Assembly: GCF_000002875.2 (NCBI RefSeq)
Contig: NC_009388.2
Location: 267,501-331,500, forward strand
Length of the DNA stretch: 64,000 bases
Direction: 5' to 3'
Source: Leishmania infantum JPCM5
Lineage: Eukaryota > Euglenozoa > Kinetoplastea > Trypanosomatida > Trypanosomatidae
Shown: positions 21,126-31,200 of the stretch, in pieces
Layout: each line of letters starts with the position of its first letter
Position numbering within the stretch: position 1 is the first letter of the stretch
The notes under the pieces: model-generated
What the model was told of the DNA's origin: nothing
What the model saw: only the letters and a program-made list of their open reading frames with translations
Database searches by the model: none
Made by a program: the position numbers and the translations under genes

Positions 21126-23276
21126 CTACAACGCACGTGTGCGCGTGTATCGTTCGTCGTCGTCATCGCTGCCATCGCTGGGGTTTCCGTTCTTGACCTT
21201 GCCGCCGGCACGGGCGCCGTGCTGCTGCTGTGGCTGCCCGCCGCTCTTCATGTCTGCGCTGCTGCACATCTTCCTCGACCCTGCCAACGCATTTTGACCC
21301 TTCCCCTTGCCCCGGCCTGCTGGCTGCCGCTGCGCCCTGCACTCCAGATCGCGGTGGGCAGCGTTCGCCTCTAGCAGCCGCTCCACCTGGGCTGCCAGGC
21401 TGTTCGGCCCCCAGGCGCTGTCGCTGTCGCTGTCGGAGGCCGCCGATGACGACGAAGGCGGCCTCTCGCGGCCGTCAACATCCGTGCCGACCACCTCTCG
21501 CAGATGCGCCAGCTTCTCCTGCTTGCTCTGCCGAGGTGCAAAGTCCTTGTTGCGGAAGTGCGTGAAGTTCGACCGGTTATTCAACTTCACGTTCTTCTTT
21601 CTCTCTCTCCTGCTGCGCTTCTCTTGCAGCTCCTCGCTGCGGGCCTGCGCTTGCGCCGCCTCCTCGCGCAGCCGCTCCTGCTCCATCCGCTCCCGTTCCT
21701 TCGCCGCCTCGGCCAGCAGCGCCTCCAGATCGCGCTTGGCGTCGCTGTCGGCCAGTCCAGCCACGGCTACCGGCTGCTGCTCCAAGACGCACTCGTGGAA
21801 GAAGGCGAGCAGATGATTCACGGCAGCGATGGCCGACAGATCGGCGAGCGTCAGCTCAGCCGTCGCCGCCGGTGGTGGTGGTGTCCGCATCGCGTCGTAG
21901 AGCGTCTGCACAACGTACGCGTAGTTTCCTGGCTCGTTGGGCAGGGTGCAGAGGTAGGGGTCTGGCAGATTTTGTGGCGTGCCCCAGGGCGCACCAGTGC
22001 CGATAAGAAGCTGTGAGAGGTGCACGACAGCGTCTCCTCCGCTGCTGATGGCGGTGGCGCTGTCAGAGTCGGAGCCAAGCCCGGCAAGCGGAGGCAGCAA
22101 GGCTGCGAGCGTCTCCACCGACGGCCCACTCTCGGCCGTCGCTGTCGCCTCAGTTTCGCTGCCCTCTGTCTTCGCCACCGCCAGACCGTCCGCCGTGGCC
22201 AGTACGTAAAACGGAACAGACACCGCCGTTGGCCTCGCTGCTGGGCGGTGCGCACGGACAAGCTGCTGCATCGCTGTGGAGGCGTGGAGGGCACGCAAGC
22301 CATTGTGCAGCACCACTGCAGACGGAGCGGCTCTGGCGCCGTCTGCCGTCGCTGATGTAGCGGTGAGGAGTTCGTCGAGCAGCTTGACGGCGCGGTTCAC
22401 CGTTTCCGTGAGCGATGCCGCATCTGCTGCACCCAGGTGCAGCACCAGCGGCAGACGCACCTCAGCCGCGACACGCCAGCACTCCTTGAACAGGCGCTCC
22501 TGCGCGTAGTGCGTGCCGTGCTCGCGACTGAGGTTCAGCCCCGTGAGGACGCCGACAACGTCGCCGTGCTTCACGTTAGCCTCGAGCTCCTTGACCCACT
22601 GATCATGCAGTCGCATGTTCACGCGGTCGATGCTGTTGACGTGGATGCCGAGCACCGCGTACAGAAGAATGCCGGCCTTTGCTGGCGACGACGATGCCGT
22701 CGCCGCGGCTGTGACGGAGGCAACCACGGCGCCGTCGACGTTGAAGTGCACGTGCCGGGCATCACCACCGGTGGCGCTGCGCTGCTGCTGCTGCTCCAAA
22801 GTTCCCCGGTAAAGCTTGTTGTGCTGCACACACGTGCTCAGCAGCAGCGACTGCCGCTCCACCTCGCCACACCAGCAGACCACGGCGGCCAGCTTGCCTT
22901 CCTCGGCGGCCCGGCGAAAGACGCCCTCTCGATCCTCCTCCAGCTTGCGTGACAACAGCGCCACGGCGGCGTCGATGTAGGGCGATCCACCGGTCTGCGC
23001 AGCATCGCGGACGGCTGCAAGCGCCTTCTCGAAGCCAGTCACGGTCGATGCAGCCGTAGCCTCCATCGCGGCCGCCTCTGCCGAGGCGGCGGCGATCAAG
23101 GCCTTCAGCACCGGCAGGCACGCGGGTGGCGGCGTTGGCGTGGCGCGTGTGGCCGGGGTCGTGTAGTCCTTCTTGGCGCTCTTGTTCTTCGAGATGGGGG
23201 CACCCGGGTTGTTCTTGGATCGGCGCAGGCTCGCGCCCTTCGCCTCCCGGCCGCCTCCGCGATCGACGAAGCCCAT
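21126..23276 (-). CDS. TatD-like amidohydrolase-fold protein with degenerate metal site
   Basis: The protein has 716 residues from the ATG at 23276 (MGFVDRGGGREAK). Residues about 200-280 read LYAVLGIHVNSID, then VVGVLTGLNLSREHGTHYAQERLF, then EVRLPLVLHLG. This matches the order of TatD-family strands (G-hP, the GEIGLD strand, QE--F, and LP--IH). Near residues 425-452, IGTGAPWGTPQNLPD followed by NEPGNYAYVVQ matches the LLETDAP...NEP region. Canonical metal or catalytic residues are changed: the Glu/Asp of GEIGLD and the Asp of ETDAP are absent. It is therefore probably not an active nuclease. A charged coiled-coil and a very basic tail (residues about 540-600, KRSRRERKKNVKLNN) suggest nucleic-acid or ribosome contact. 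The N-terminal region is also basic. Confidence 0.65.
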   Translation of the reverse strand: MGFVDRGGGREAKGASLRRSKNNPGAPISKNKSAKKDYTTPATRATPTPPPACLPVLKALIAAASAEAAAMEATAASTVTGFEKALAAVRDAAQTGGSPYIDAAVALLSRKLEEDREGVFRRAAEEGKLAAVVCWCGEVERQSLLLSTCVQHNKLYRGTLEQQQQRSATGGDARHVHFNVDGAVVASVTAAATASSSPAKAGILLYAVLGIHVNSIDRVNMRLHDQWVKELEANVKHGDVVGVLTGLNLSREHGTHYAQERLFKECWRVAAEVRLPLVLHLGAADAASLTETVNRAVKLLDELLTATSATADGARAAPSAVVLHNGLRALHASTAMQQLVRAHRPAARPTAVSVPFYVLATADGLAVAKTEGSETEATATAESGPSVETLAALLPPLAGLGSDSDSATAISSGGDAVVHLSQLLIGTGAPWGTPQNLPDPYLCTLPNEPGNYAYVVQTLYDAMRTPPPPAATAELTLADLSAIAAVNHLLAFFHECVLEQQPVAVAGLADSDAKRDLEALLAEAAKERERMEQERLREEAAQAQARSEELQEKRSRRERKKNVKLNNRSNFTHFRNKDFAPRQSKQEKLAHLREVVGTDVDGRERPPSSSSAASDSDSDSAWGPNSLAAQVERLLEANAAHRDLECRAQRQPAGRGKGKGQNALAGSRKMCSSADMKSGGQPQQQHGARAGGKVKNGNPSDGSDDDDERYTRTRAL

Positions 23277-24094
23277 GGATGCGTCCCCGGCGTGCTCGTC
23301 CTCTCAAGGGCACGAGTCAAGCAGGGCTCGTGATGGCCGTAAGGGTTCAGTGTATGTTGGTCGTGCACACGGATGCGCATCGGCTCTTCCAAGACTGCAC
23401 ATGCGCGCATGCACGCGAATCGTGGCATGAAGGGAGGGGTAGTGGAGGGGTGGAGGCGGCGCATCCGGCGAAGGTGCGCATGAAGAGGCGACACACACAC
23501 GCACATGAAGGTGACGGCGGTGCTGGTTGGTGATGTTGATGAGGGGATGTGGCAGCCCAAGCCCCACACCCACCCATCCACATGCAGCTCAACTTCGATG
23601 CACCATTGGTGCTGAGCCAGCATTGCATCTCTCCCACCGTTGTTGCCGCCCCTCTGCGCCTGCGCCCCCACTCATGAGAGGCAGCCGTACGTCGGCGCGT
23701 GCGTGTGTGTGTGTGTGTGTGCCGGGGAAGGGTGGGGGGGGAGGAGGTGAGGGAGATGAGAACCGCCGCATCGCCCATCTCCAGCCCGCCCTCCACGCGC
23801 GTCAGGCGAGACCGCCGCGACCACTGCAGCAGCCACCAGGCGCTCCAGCAGAATGGGCGTCGTATGCGTCATAGAAGAGGGGGGATATATATGCTACTGA
23901 GTTTTCACTTGTCAGGTGGAGAGAGACCAGCGCACACACTGGCACAGGCACAATTTTGCACCCCTCACTGTACACGTCACGCACATCTCGGCAGACAGAC
24001 ACACTGCAACACACCATAACGTGATCACCACACACACACACACACGTAGCCGTATACGACCGCTTTCGAATACTCCATCATCCCGTAGAGGTCA
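23277..24094. repeat. Intergenic spacer with GT and CA microsatellites
   Basis: No gene is seen. It contains a GT run at 23705-23720, a G-rich patch near 23733-23745, and a CA repeat at 24029-24045. Confidence 0.7.
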
Positions 24095-25048
24095 TCACGC
24101 GCCGTTCTTCGATCGTGAGTCGGCCAGCAGTTCCCCAGCCATGCCCAGCTCATCCAGCACGTACTGGTTGAAGAAGGCCGCCGCAGCCGCCTTCTCCTCT
24201 TTGGCTTCCGTCCTCCGGCCCTTTCCGCGAACCTCGCGCAGCAGCTCCTCCAGCTCGACCGACACCGTCCGCTGCTCTTCCATGAGTGAGATGTACATGG
24301 CACGGTCGACTTCGTGGCAGACGTAGCAGACCCCCTCCACCTTGTTCGTGTGGCGGAACTCGTAGAGGTGGCGCGCGTCCGCCTCCATCTGCATCGCTAC
24401 CGGGATGAAGCGCTCCACCCGGAAGTACTCGAACTGCACCTGCGGCACAATGACGGCGTCCGCGGTGGACGACGATGCTGACGACGACGGTTGGAAAGGG
24501 AGCGGGAGGAGTGAGATCGGCTGTCCGGCACCGTCGGTCGGCGTGTGATGGCTGGCAGAGGCGCTGCCGCCTTGCGCGGCGCTGCTGCTGCTGCCAGCCA
24601 GGAGTGGCTCCCAAACAGCGGGCAGTTGGTGCGCAAAGACGCGGAGCAGCACTGGAACGCCGACCTGCAGCACAGCCGGCAGCACGGTGGTGAAGAGGGC
24701 ACTCGTGCGGTACACCTGATCCACTGTGGTGCAGCCACCGGGGATGAGGTTGGGGTTCGAGCCGTCCACGAGAACGGCGAGGCGGCGTCGCGGGTCGGCG
24801 AGGTCGGTGGGCACGGGCGGAAAGCGGTCCTTGACGGGGCCGCGGCCGCCGACGGGGCGTGCGTGGCGCGGCGGCGCTGAGGAACGCCTGCACGGCACGG
24901 AGGGGGAGGAGGATGAGGCCGCGGCGGCAGCGGCGTCGCCGCGCCCCACACGGCTGCTGTCATAGCAGTTACGCACCGGGATCAGCGTCGCGTTGGCGGC
25001 CAGCGAGGCTGTTGCTGTCCGCGCCGTCCGATAAGAGAACTGCCGCAT
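24095..25048 (-). CDS. Probable mitochondrial NYN/PIN-like protein
   Basis: The protein has 317 residues from the ATG at 25048. MRQFSYRTARTATASLAAN is a good mitochondrial presequence: basic, hydroxylated and free of acids. After a disordered Ala/Ser/Arg linker, RRLAVLVDGSNPNLIPGG at about residues 88-105 resembles the first strand of NYN/PIN-like ribonuclease folds, where the Asp of VDG-N binds metal. Strands VPVLLRVFAHQLP and VQFEYFRVERFIPV follow, then EGVCYVCHEVDRAMYISL, which could hold a second acidic residue. The C terminus is a long charged helix (VELEELLREVRGKG and EAKEEKAAAAAFF). An RNA-processing role in the mitochondrion is an inference from fold resemblance; a structural role is possible if the acids are not all present. 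Confidence 0.6.
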   Translation of the reverse strand: MRQFSYRTARTATASLAANATLIPVRNCYDSSRVGRGDAAAAAASSSSPSVPCRRSSAPPRHARPVGGRGPVKDRFPPVPTDLADPRRRLAVLVDGSNPNLIPGGCTTVDQVYRTSALFTTVLPAVLQVGVPVLLRVFAHQLPAVWEPLLAGSSSSAAQGGSASASHHTPTDGAGQPISLLPLPFQPSSSASSSTADAVIVPQVQFEYFRVERFIPVAMQMEADARHLYEFRHTNKVEGVCYVCHEVDRAMYISLMEEQRTVSVELEELLREVRGKGRRTEAKEEKAAAAAFFNQYVLDELGMAGELLADSRSKNGA

Positions 25049-25802
25049 CGCCTCGGGCCGTGGTATTCGCTTGTTGCTGATGCTGCTGCTGCTACCGCTG
25101 CCGGCTGTCGTAATCGTGTGGTCAGCTCAGGCGTGTATGAGCGACGACAACGGCGTGGAGGAAGAGGAGGGGTGAGTGGGTGGGCGGGCGGACGGCACGC
25201 AGCAACGCTCTGTGGGCAGCCGCTTCCGTCGATGACGTGGCTGTTGCTGTTACGATGGTGGCGTGGAAGGGGAGAGGAGTCGACAAAGGATTGGACAGAG
25301 TCAGCAACGGGAAAACGAGGAATAGCGCCGCCGATGATGCCCGCTGGCACAGCTTGCACCGAGGGAGCAGTGCCAGCAATGCAGCTCTTTCTCTGTGGGG
25401 TGCGGTGGGGTGGGGGATGCGCATCGTGAAGGGAGGAGGGTGTGTGTATGTCGCTCTCTCCCTTCACAGTTTATTTCGAGCGATCTTCCACCCACTCGCT
25501 GGCACACAAGCAGGCACGCCCCACGCCCGAGAGGTGATGGACGCAAGCAGAGGGGGCCGGGGGAGAGGGTGGGGGGGGGGCAGTGCGTCTCGCTGGCCCT
25601 TAGTGGGTTTGGTTCGCGCTTCATTGCGTCCTTATACGTGCCACATCAGGGGAATCGCCCTTACGCGCCAGTCGTCCACCGCCGTCGACCCCCACCCATG
25701 AGAGCTGCGGCGGCCCCGGCTGCTGCACGGCGCAGCAGTCGGGCGACGACGGGTGGAGGAGGGACAGAGCTGGTGGGGAGGCGAGGCTGGCACAGCGGCG
25801 TC
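25049..25802. other. Intergenic spacer, no gene seen
   Basis: A plus-strand purine/G-rich run at about 25155-25190 supplies a CT-rich sense tract upstream of the NYN-like start. A G10 run lies near 25571-25580. No other feature was recognised. Confidence 0.65.
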
Positions 25803-27449
25803 TTACCGCAGCGAGGCATCCTCGACGTAGATGATGGACCCATCGGACACTCCGTAGTACCCGAGCGTCTCTAGCTCGTTGTCTAGCGGCGTCTGCAGCT
25901 CCAGCACACCGTCGTCGCCGCTGCGGTAGCTGAGCCGCTGATTGACTGGCTTTACCTGAAACATCCTTTGAACCAGCGCCTTCAGCCTCGCCACGGTCAA
26001 CGTGCTCGGCAGCTTCGACGTCTGCGTCGTCATCGGGCTCGACGAAGACGACGTGGCGGCGGCGGCCGCCGCCGCGTAGCCGTTCACGAAGTAAAGTGTG
26101 ACGGTGATCATGACGTAGCTGGCACCCGTCGTCGTCGCGGTGTCGCCGTCGCGCTGGATGGCGAGCACGACGTCCTTGTGCTTCTCCTTGAGTACATCGA
26201 CGAGCGGGTACGCGACGCGCGGAAGGGGTGCGCCCGTGGCCGAGCCGGCCACTTTGTTGGCTCCGTCACGCGACTCCTCATCCATCTGACGCTGCAGCAG
26301 CCCACGCTGGATGTACAGCAGCTCCGAGTCCAGCCGCTCCTTCGGCCGCACGGTGCCGCGGTTGAGCAGCGTGATCGTCGGCAGCGCGGCCACGACGTAC
26401 ATGCGGCCGTTGGTTTCGTTCCAGGTGGGAAGCAGCGTGCTGTACGTGATGCGGAAGGTGGCGAGCTTCGGGCAGAGGATCCGCACGGCGTCTACCGTGC
26501 TGGTGTTGCACAACGTAGCGTTGTCCTTCAGGCACAGTAGCGTTAGCGGGCGAAGATAGCGGTACGGCTGCAGAACACCACCGTCTTCCAGCTCTGCTGT
26601 GAGGGCCTCACCGGCAGCCGCGCGTGCGACGAGAGTCTCCGGCAGTACAAGGTCTTCCAGCTTGTTGTCGGTCAGGTAGAGCTGCGTGAGTGCCGGGAAG
26701 ACCTGCGCGAGGGCGACACCGATGGCTCGCCAGTCTGACAACTCGTTGTGCGCCAGGCTCAGAGTCGTGACATGAGGGAAGACAACCTCGCCGGCCGCGG
26801 CACCAGCGCCAGAGTCGTTTGCCGCCATCCTCTCCGCTGTCCCTGGCGACGCCGGCGGTGACGCGACGACAACGTCGAGCGAGGTGAGATTGTTCGAGTC
26901 CAAGTGCAGCTCCTTCAGTTGTGGCACCTCGACGAGAGCGCGCAGCTGCGCCAGCGAGCGGAAGCCGGTGTTGTTCAAAACTAGCTTGGACAGGTGCGAC
27001 GACGAGAGTGCCGCCGTCGCGGGTGGTGCCATCGGCAGCAGGTCCGGTATGCTGCACAGCTGCAGTGTTGCCAGGCGTGGGAGGTAGGGCATGAGCTTGC
27101 CAACCTCGGCCAGCGAGAGCGCCGTGTTCTCTGACAGGTCCAGCTCTTCCAGCCGGATCATGTTCGCTTCCTGCACCTCTTTTGGGCCGCCGCCTGCGGC
27201 CGTCGTGGCGCTCGGCTCGTGCATGGCCACGTTGATGCCGCAGTTGCGCAGCACGACGAGGGTGAGCCGATCGTGGCGGCTCTGCTTCACGCGCGTCTGC
27301 TGCACGCCCACAAACTGCCATTTCTTGTCCTGCGCAAAGGCCACACCGAGCGGCTCCTCCGTGTTGTCGTCGGCAGAGCCGTAGCGCTGCTTCACCGCAT
27401 CTACGAAGCTGACCGTCGGCGGTGGCGTCGATGACGACGGGGACGGCAT
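25803..27449 (-). CDS. Tubulin-specific chaperone E-like protein (TBCE/TBCEL)
   Basis: The protein has 548 residues from the ATG at 27449 (MPSPSSSTPPPTVSFVDAV). FVDAVKQRYGS at the N terminus matches the linker after the CAP-Gly domain of TBCE, and LVVLRNCGIN matches the strand that opens its leucine-rich repeats. Repeats are visible as LEELDLSENTALSLAEVGKL, LSKLVLNNTGFRSLAQLRAL, LKELHLDSNNLTSL, TLSLAHNELSDWRAIG and LTQLYLTDNKLEDL. The C-terminal 110 residues form a ubiquitin-like domain (TVARLKALVQRMF, QRLSYRSGDDGVL, LGYYGVSDGSIIYVED) with an Ala insert. TBCE folds and dissociates alpha/beta-tubulin with cofactors C and D. There is no CAP-Gly domain and no room for one in frame upstream, so it resembles TBCEL in layout. 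Confidence 0.85.
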   Translation of the reverse strand: MPSPSSSTPPPTVSFVDAVKQRYGSADDNTEEPLGVAFAQDKKWQFVGVQQTRVKQSRHDRLTLVVLRNCGINVAMHEPSATTAAGGGPKEVQEANMIRLEELDLSENTALSLAEVGKLMPYLPRLATLQLCSIPDLLPMAPPATAALSSSHLSKLVLNNTGFRSLAQLRALVEVPQLKELHLDSNNLTSLDVVVASPPASPGTAERMAANDSGAGAAAGEVVFPHVTTLSLAHNELSDWRAIGVALAQVFPALTQLYLTDNKLEDLVLPETLVARAAAGEALTAELEDGGVLQPYRYLRPLTLLCLKDNATLCNTSTVDAVRILCPKLATFRITYSTLLPTWNETNGRMYVVAALPTITLLNRGTVRPKERLDSELLYIQRGLLQRQMDEESRDGANKVAGSATGAPLPRVAYPLVDVLKEKHKDVVLAIQRDGDTATTTGASYVMITVTLYFVNGYAAAAAAATSSSSSPMTTQTSKLPSTLTVARLKALVQRMFQVKPVNQRLSYRSGDDGVLELQTPLDNELETLGYYGVSDGSIIYVEDASLR

Positions 27450-28230
27450 CGGCGATGCGAGGTGGCGTATGCCGTCTCTGTATGTGTGCGTGAGAGCGGG
27501 GGCAGGAGAGTGGAGGGAGGGAGGGCGGGGCGGCGGCGTCGTGTGATGAGTGCGCTTACGGATGCAGTCACTGCCGTGTTGGAATGCGGGAGATAGCTTG
27601 ATGACATCCTCCGCCCCCCGACCACACACACACACACACACACACACGAGTAACGAAAGAATGGGCGAAAAGGCAAAGCAGCCGCCGCAGCGGTGGTCGG
27701 TGAGGGGGTCACATCACGGAGAGGGAGAGTGGGATGAATGGATGACAGAGGTGCATACGGTTGCGTGCTGCGTGCAGGCAACTCCCTTCATGTCTCGGCG
27801 CGCTCACGCGCGCGCGTCTCTCTCCGTCGGGCCCGCCCACCGCCCGTGCGCTCATCGCATGCCTCTCTCTCTTGTTGTGTTGTTTGTCCCACCGTGGCTT
27901 TAGAGAATTTGTGCATCGACCGCAGCGCGCGCGTCACCACGCACGCACTCGAAACGAGAATACAGAAAGGAGATCCGCAAGGCACAGGTAAGTCGGGTGC
28001 GCGGTGGAGAGATGATACGCGTGCTGATGCGCACACGCCCCACCCCCGGCCGGGCTCGGCCGCCGTGTGTCCTCACGCGTCGCACGAAAACAGTTCTGCT
28101 TACCAAGTAAACATCGCGCTTGGCGCGCGAGGAGCAGCCGCGGAGCGCTGACGGCGGTGTTGGTGGTGGTCGTGGTGGGTAACAAGCGGCACACACCCCA
28201 GAGTCCTCCCACTTGCGCATCCGACGTGCA
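27450..28230. repeat. Intergenic spacer with CA microsatellite
   Basis: No gene is seen. A CA repeat fills 27622-27647. A plus-strand purine tract at 27490-27540 is CT-rich on the sense strand and is followed by an AG near 27478, a candidate splice acceptor giving the TBCE-like mRNA a short leader of about 28 bases. Confidence 0.7.
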
Positions 28231-31200
28231 TCAGGGCTCTCTATCAGAGTCGCCGCCGTCCAGGCGACCACGACGAAGTCGTTGGTAGTGCGGACGTCGC
28301 CTTCCCTCGTCAACGTCACCGTCGCCGCCGCCGGAGGAGGAGGAGGCAAGGTACTGCTGAAGAATCTGTGGAGACGTGAAGGAAAAGTTGTGAAAGTGGT
28401 CAAAACCACCGCTGCCGCCACCCCCGGCGCCGAAGCTGCTGAGGCCACCGCTGTTGCTGCCGTCGCCGGTGGCACCGGTCCGGCCGTCCGCACCACCTTC
28501 GTTGCCGCAGCGTGTCAATGCCAAGTTCCGGTGGTCTCTCTTGCCACCTCGACCATCACTGCGGCCCTGTTCACCGCCGCTCTTCGCAGAACAGGACTGC
28601 CGCTGCGGTGGGCTACCGCCCCGCCCCGCAGCAGCCGCGTCGTCTTTGTCATCGTCGCCGATGGTGTGGTCGTATGGCACGCCCAAGTGCATCTGCCGGT
28701 GCTGCGGCTCAGCACAGCCGTCGTTGGAGGTGAGGCCGACGAGCTTGTCTGTAGAGGAGATGGTGGCGTCGTTGCTGCCGTGCTTGGACCAATACGACCA
28801 CCATCCTCCACTGTCACTGATGCCACGACTACCGCTTTCAGCGCCAGCCTCGCACAGCAGCGACGCTGCCGCTGAGGGATCCGATTCCTGCTGCTGCTGC
28901 TGCTGTAGTTCGCGTGCGATTCGCTTGCGTTGCTGCTGCGCCCAGATCGCCTGCACGCCTCGTCGGCGGCCCGCGGCTGAAGGGCTGTCGGCACCGCTGC
29001 TGGCGGTGGCCCCGATGGCATCCTTGCCGCCCTGACCGCGCCCGCCGTAGCCCAAAGTCGGCGTCGATGCGGCGCCGCTGTCGCGGTCGCTGCCTTCGGC
29101 CGGCATCATCGGCGTCGCTGCAAAGGTGCTCATGCTAGCCTCGTCATCGACGTTGTACGCGACACCAGAGAGCGTGGTTGTGAGTGGCCCCAGGAACCCT
29201 GCGGTGTCGCCAGCGCCGCCACCGATCGTGTCGAGGCTGAGAGAGGAGGCAAACGCGGTGCTGAAGAGCCGGCTGCCGCTGCTGTCCAAGGACAGCGGCG
29301 CGTTAGCGGAGAGGGTCGCGCACATGGTCGGGTTCACCGTCACCGTCACGTCTGTGGCGGCGAAGGGCATGCTCGTGCCGACACCACCATGCGCAGCGTC
29401 GCGACCGAAGTGGGCGTACCGATGCGGCATGCACTGGTCGCTGCCGCGGCGACGGTGATCCCCACCACCGCTGCAGCTGCCGATACGAGCGTTGAACGAC
29501 CACGGTGTATCGTACGGAGACAGGGAGATGGTGTCACCGCGTTGTCGGCGCCCACTGATGGTGCCGGAGGGGCCGCCATCGCCGCCACGGTCGGCCCCGG
29601 CCAGCAGTACCATTGGTGGGCGAATGGTTGTGGAATACATCGCGGCTGCCCTGTTGTTGTCACCCTGCGAGCTTGTCGAGGAGGCATCCGAGGACATGGA
29701 GAAGGCGTGCACCGAAGTGGACGTCGTCGTGGAGATGGAGGACGCAGTCGAGTCCAGCAACGACGACACGGCGTCCGCGTTGCGCTCACTGCCGGCGACG
29801 TTCTCACCACGTGCACTGGCTGGCGCGGACGGCGTCGGTCGCCGTGCAGAATCGACCGATTCACTGGCGTCACTCTTCTGATCGTCCTCGTCTTGCCCTT
29901 CGCTCGCGCTGCCGGAGGTGGTCATCGTGTCACTGCCGTCGTCGTCGCCGCTGCTGTGCTCCTCACCACCGCTTCTCTCGTAGCCCGCCTCGTCCGCTAT
30001 CCCCACATCGTGGTTGTCGTCATCATCAGCGACGTCGTGGTTGACGTTCATGCTTGCCACTCTTGTGACCGCAGCCGCAGTCGCACTTGATGGGTGTGCA
30101 CCACGATGCTCCACGGCGGAGAATGCGGCCGGCATCTGCGGGCCGCGCGAGCGCACAGCACCAGCGCTATGCAGCTCCCCACCGCACGGGCTCTCGGGCG
30201 AGGCCTCGACACCGCCGACGGTTGTGGTACCGTCACGGACGGCCGCCAGCGCCTGCAGCGCCGCTGGCGACGCGGTGCACGACAGCGCGGCGTCACTTGC
30301 GGTACCTGCTGCGGTGGTGGCGGCACTAAGCGATCCGCCAACGCCCGTCAGCTCAGCGGACTGGATCATCATGATCGTTCCCAAGGGTGTGGTGTTGGTG
30401 GTGCTTGAGGACGAGGTGGTTGCTGGAAGCAAGGCGTTCTCGAAGGACGCCGCGGCGGACAAAAGCTTTTCCGGGGGCTGCTGCTGGCTCTCTTCACGGT
30501 ACGCGAGGGATGGCGGCAACGGTAGCATGTGCGGTGATGCATCCGGCACGTCTTGGTTTCCACTGCCGTCGGCGTACGACAGCGGATGGCGATGATGGTG
30601 GACTCGGCGTTGATACTCCCGCTCAGGAACCTGTGTGTCGGCAGACGATGGCGTCGCCCACGCGCTGCTGGTGCCGCACGGACCGCCAGCGCCGCTGGGG
30701 CCGAGGCTGGTCGACAGCGACCGCTGCGAGTCTTCGAGCAGCATGGTGGTCGTGGAGGAGACCGGCGACATTGTAAAGGCGCTGAGGTCGCAGTGCATCT
30801 CGCCGCTGTGGCCGAGCAGCGGCGACGCGTACACAGGTGCCCCCTTCAGAGAGCCGTGCATGGGACGTGTGGAGCCGCCGCCCAACGACGTGCGCGAGTG
30901 GCTGCGCAGGTTAAGGGAAGCGTTCGCAGTCGGCGGCACCTCCACGGGCATGATGGGAGTCGGACCGGTGACCGATACGTTGCCGCGGCGGCAGACGCTG
31001 TTGTTGCTGTCGGCCTCCACGTCGACGCCGCCGACGCCGGGAGAGAGTGGGTTCGCAGCGCTGCTTCCCCACCCGCTCGTGCCGGCGCTGCTGACGACTA
31101 CCGACGATTTGACCAACGTGCCGCGTCGCGTTGGCGTCGGCAACCGTACGCTCGCATGGGAGTCTTCGAAGCTACTAACTTCCATCGTCGAGTTGACCGC

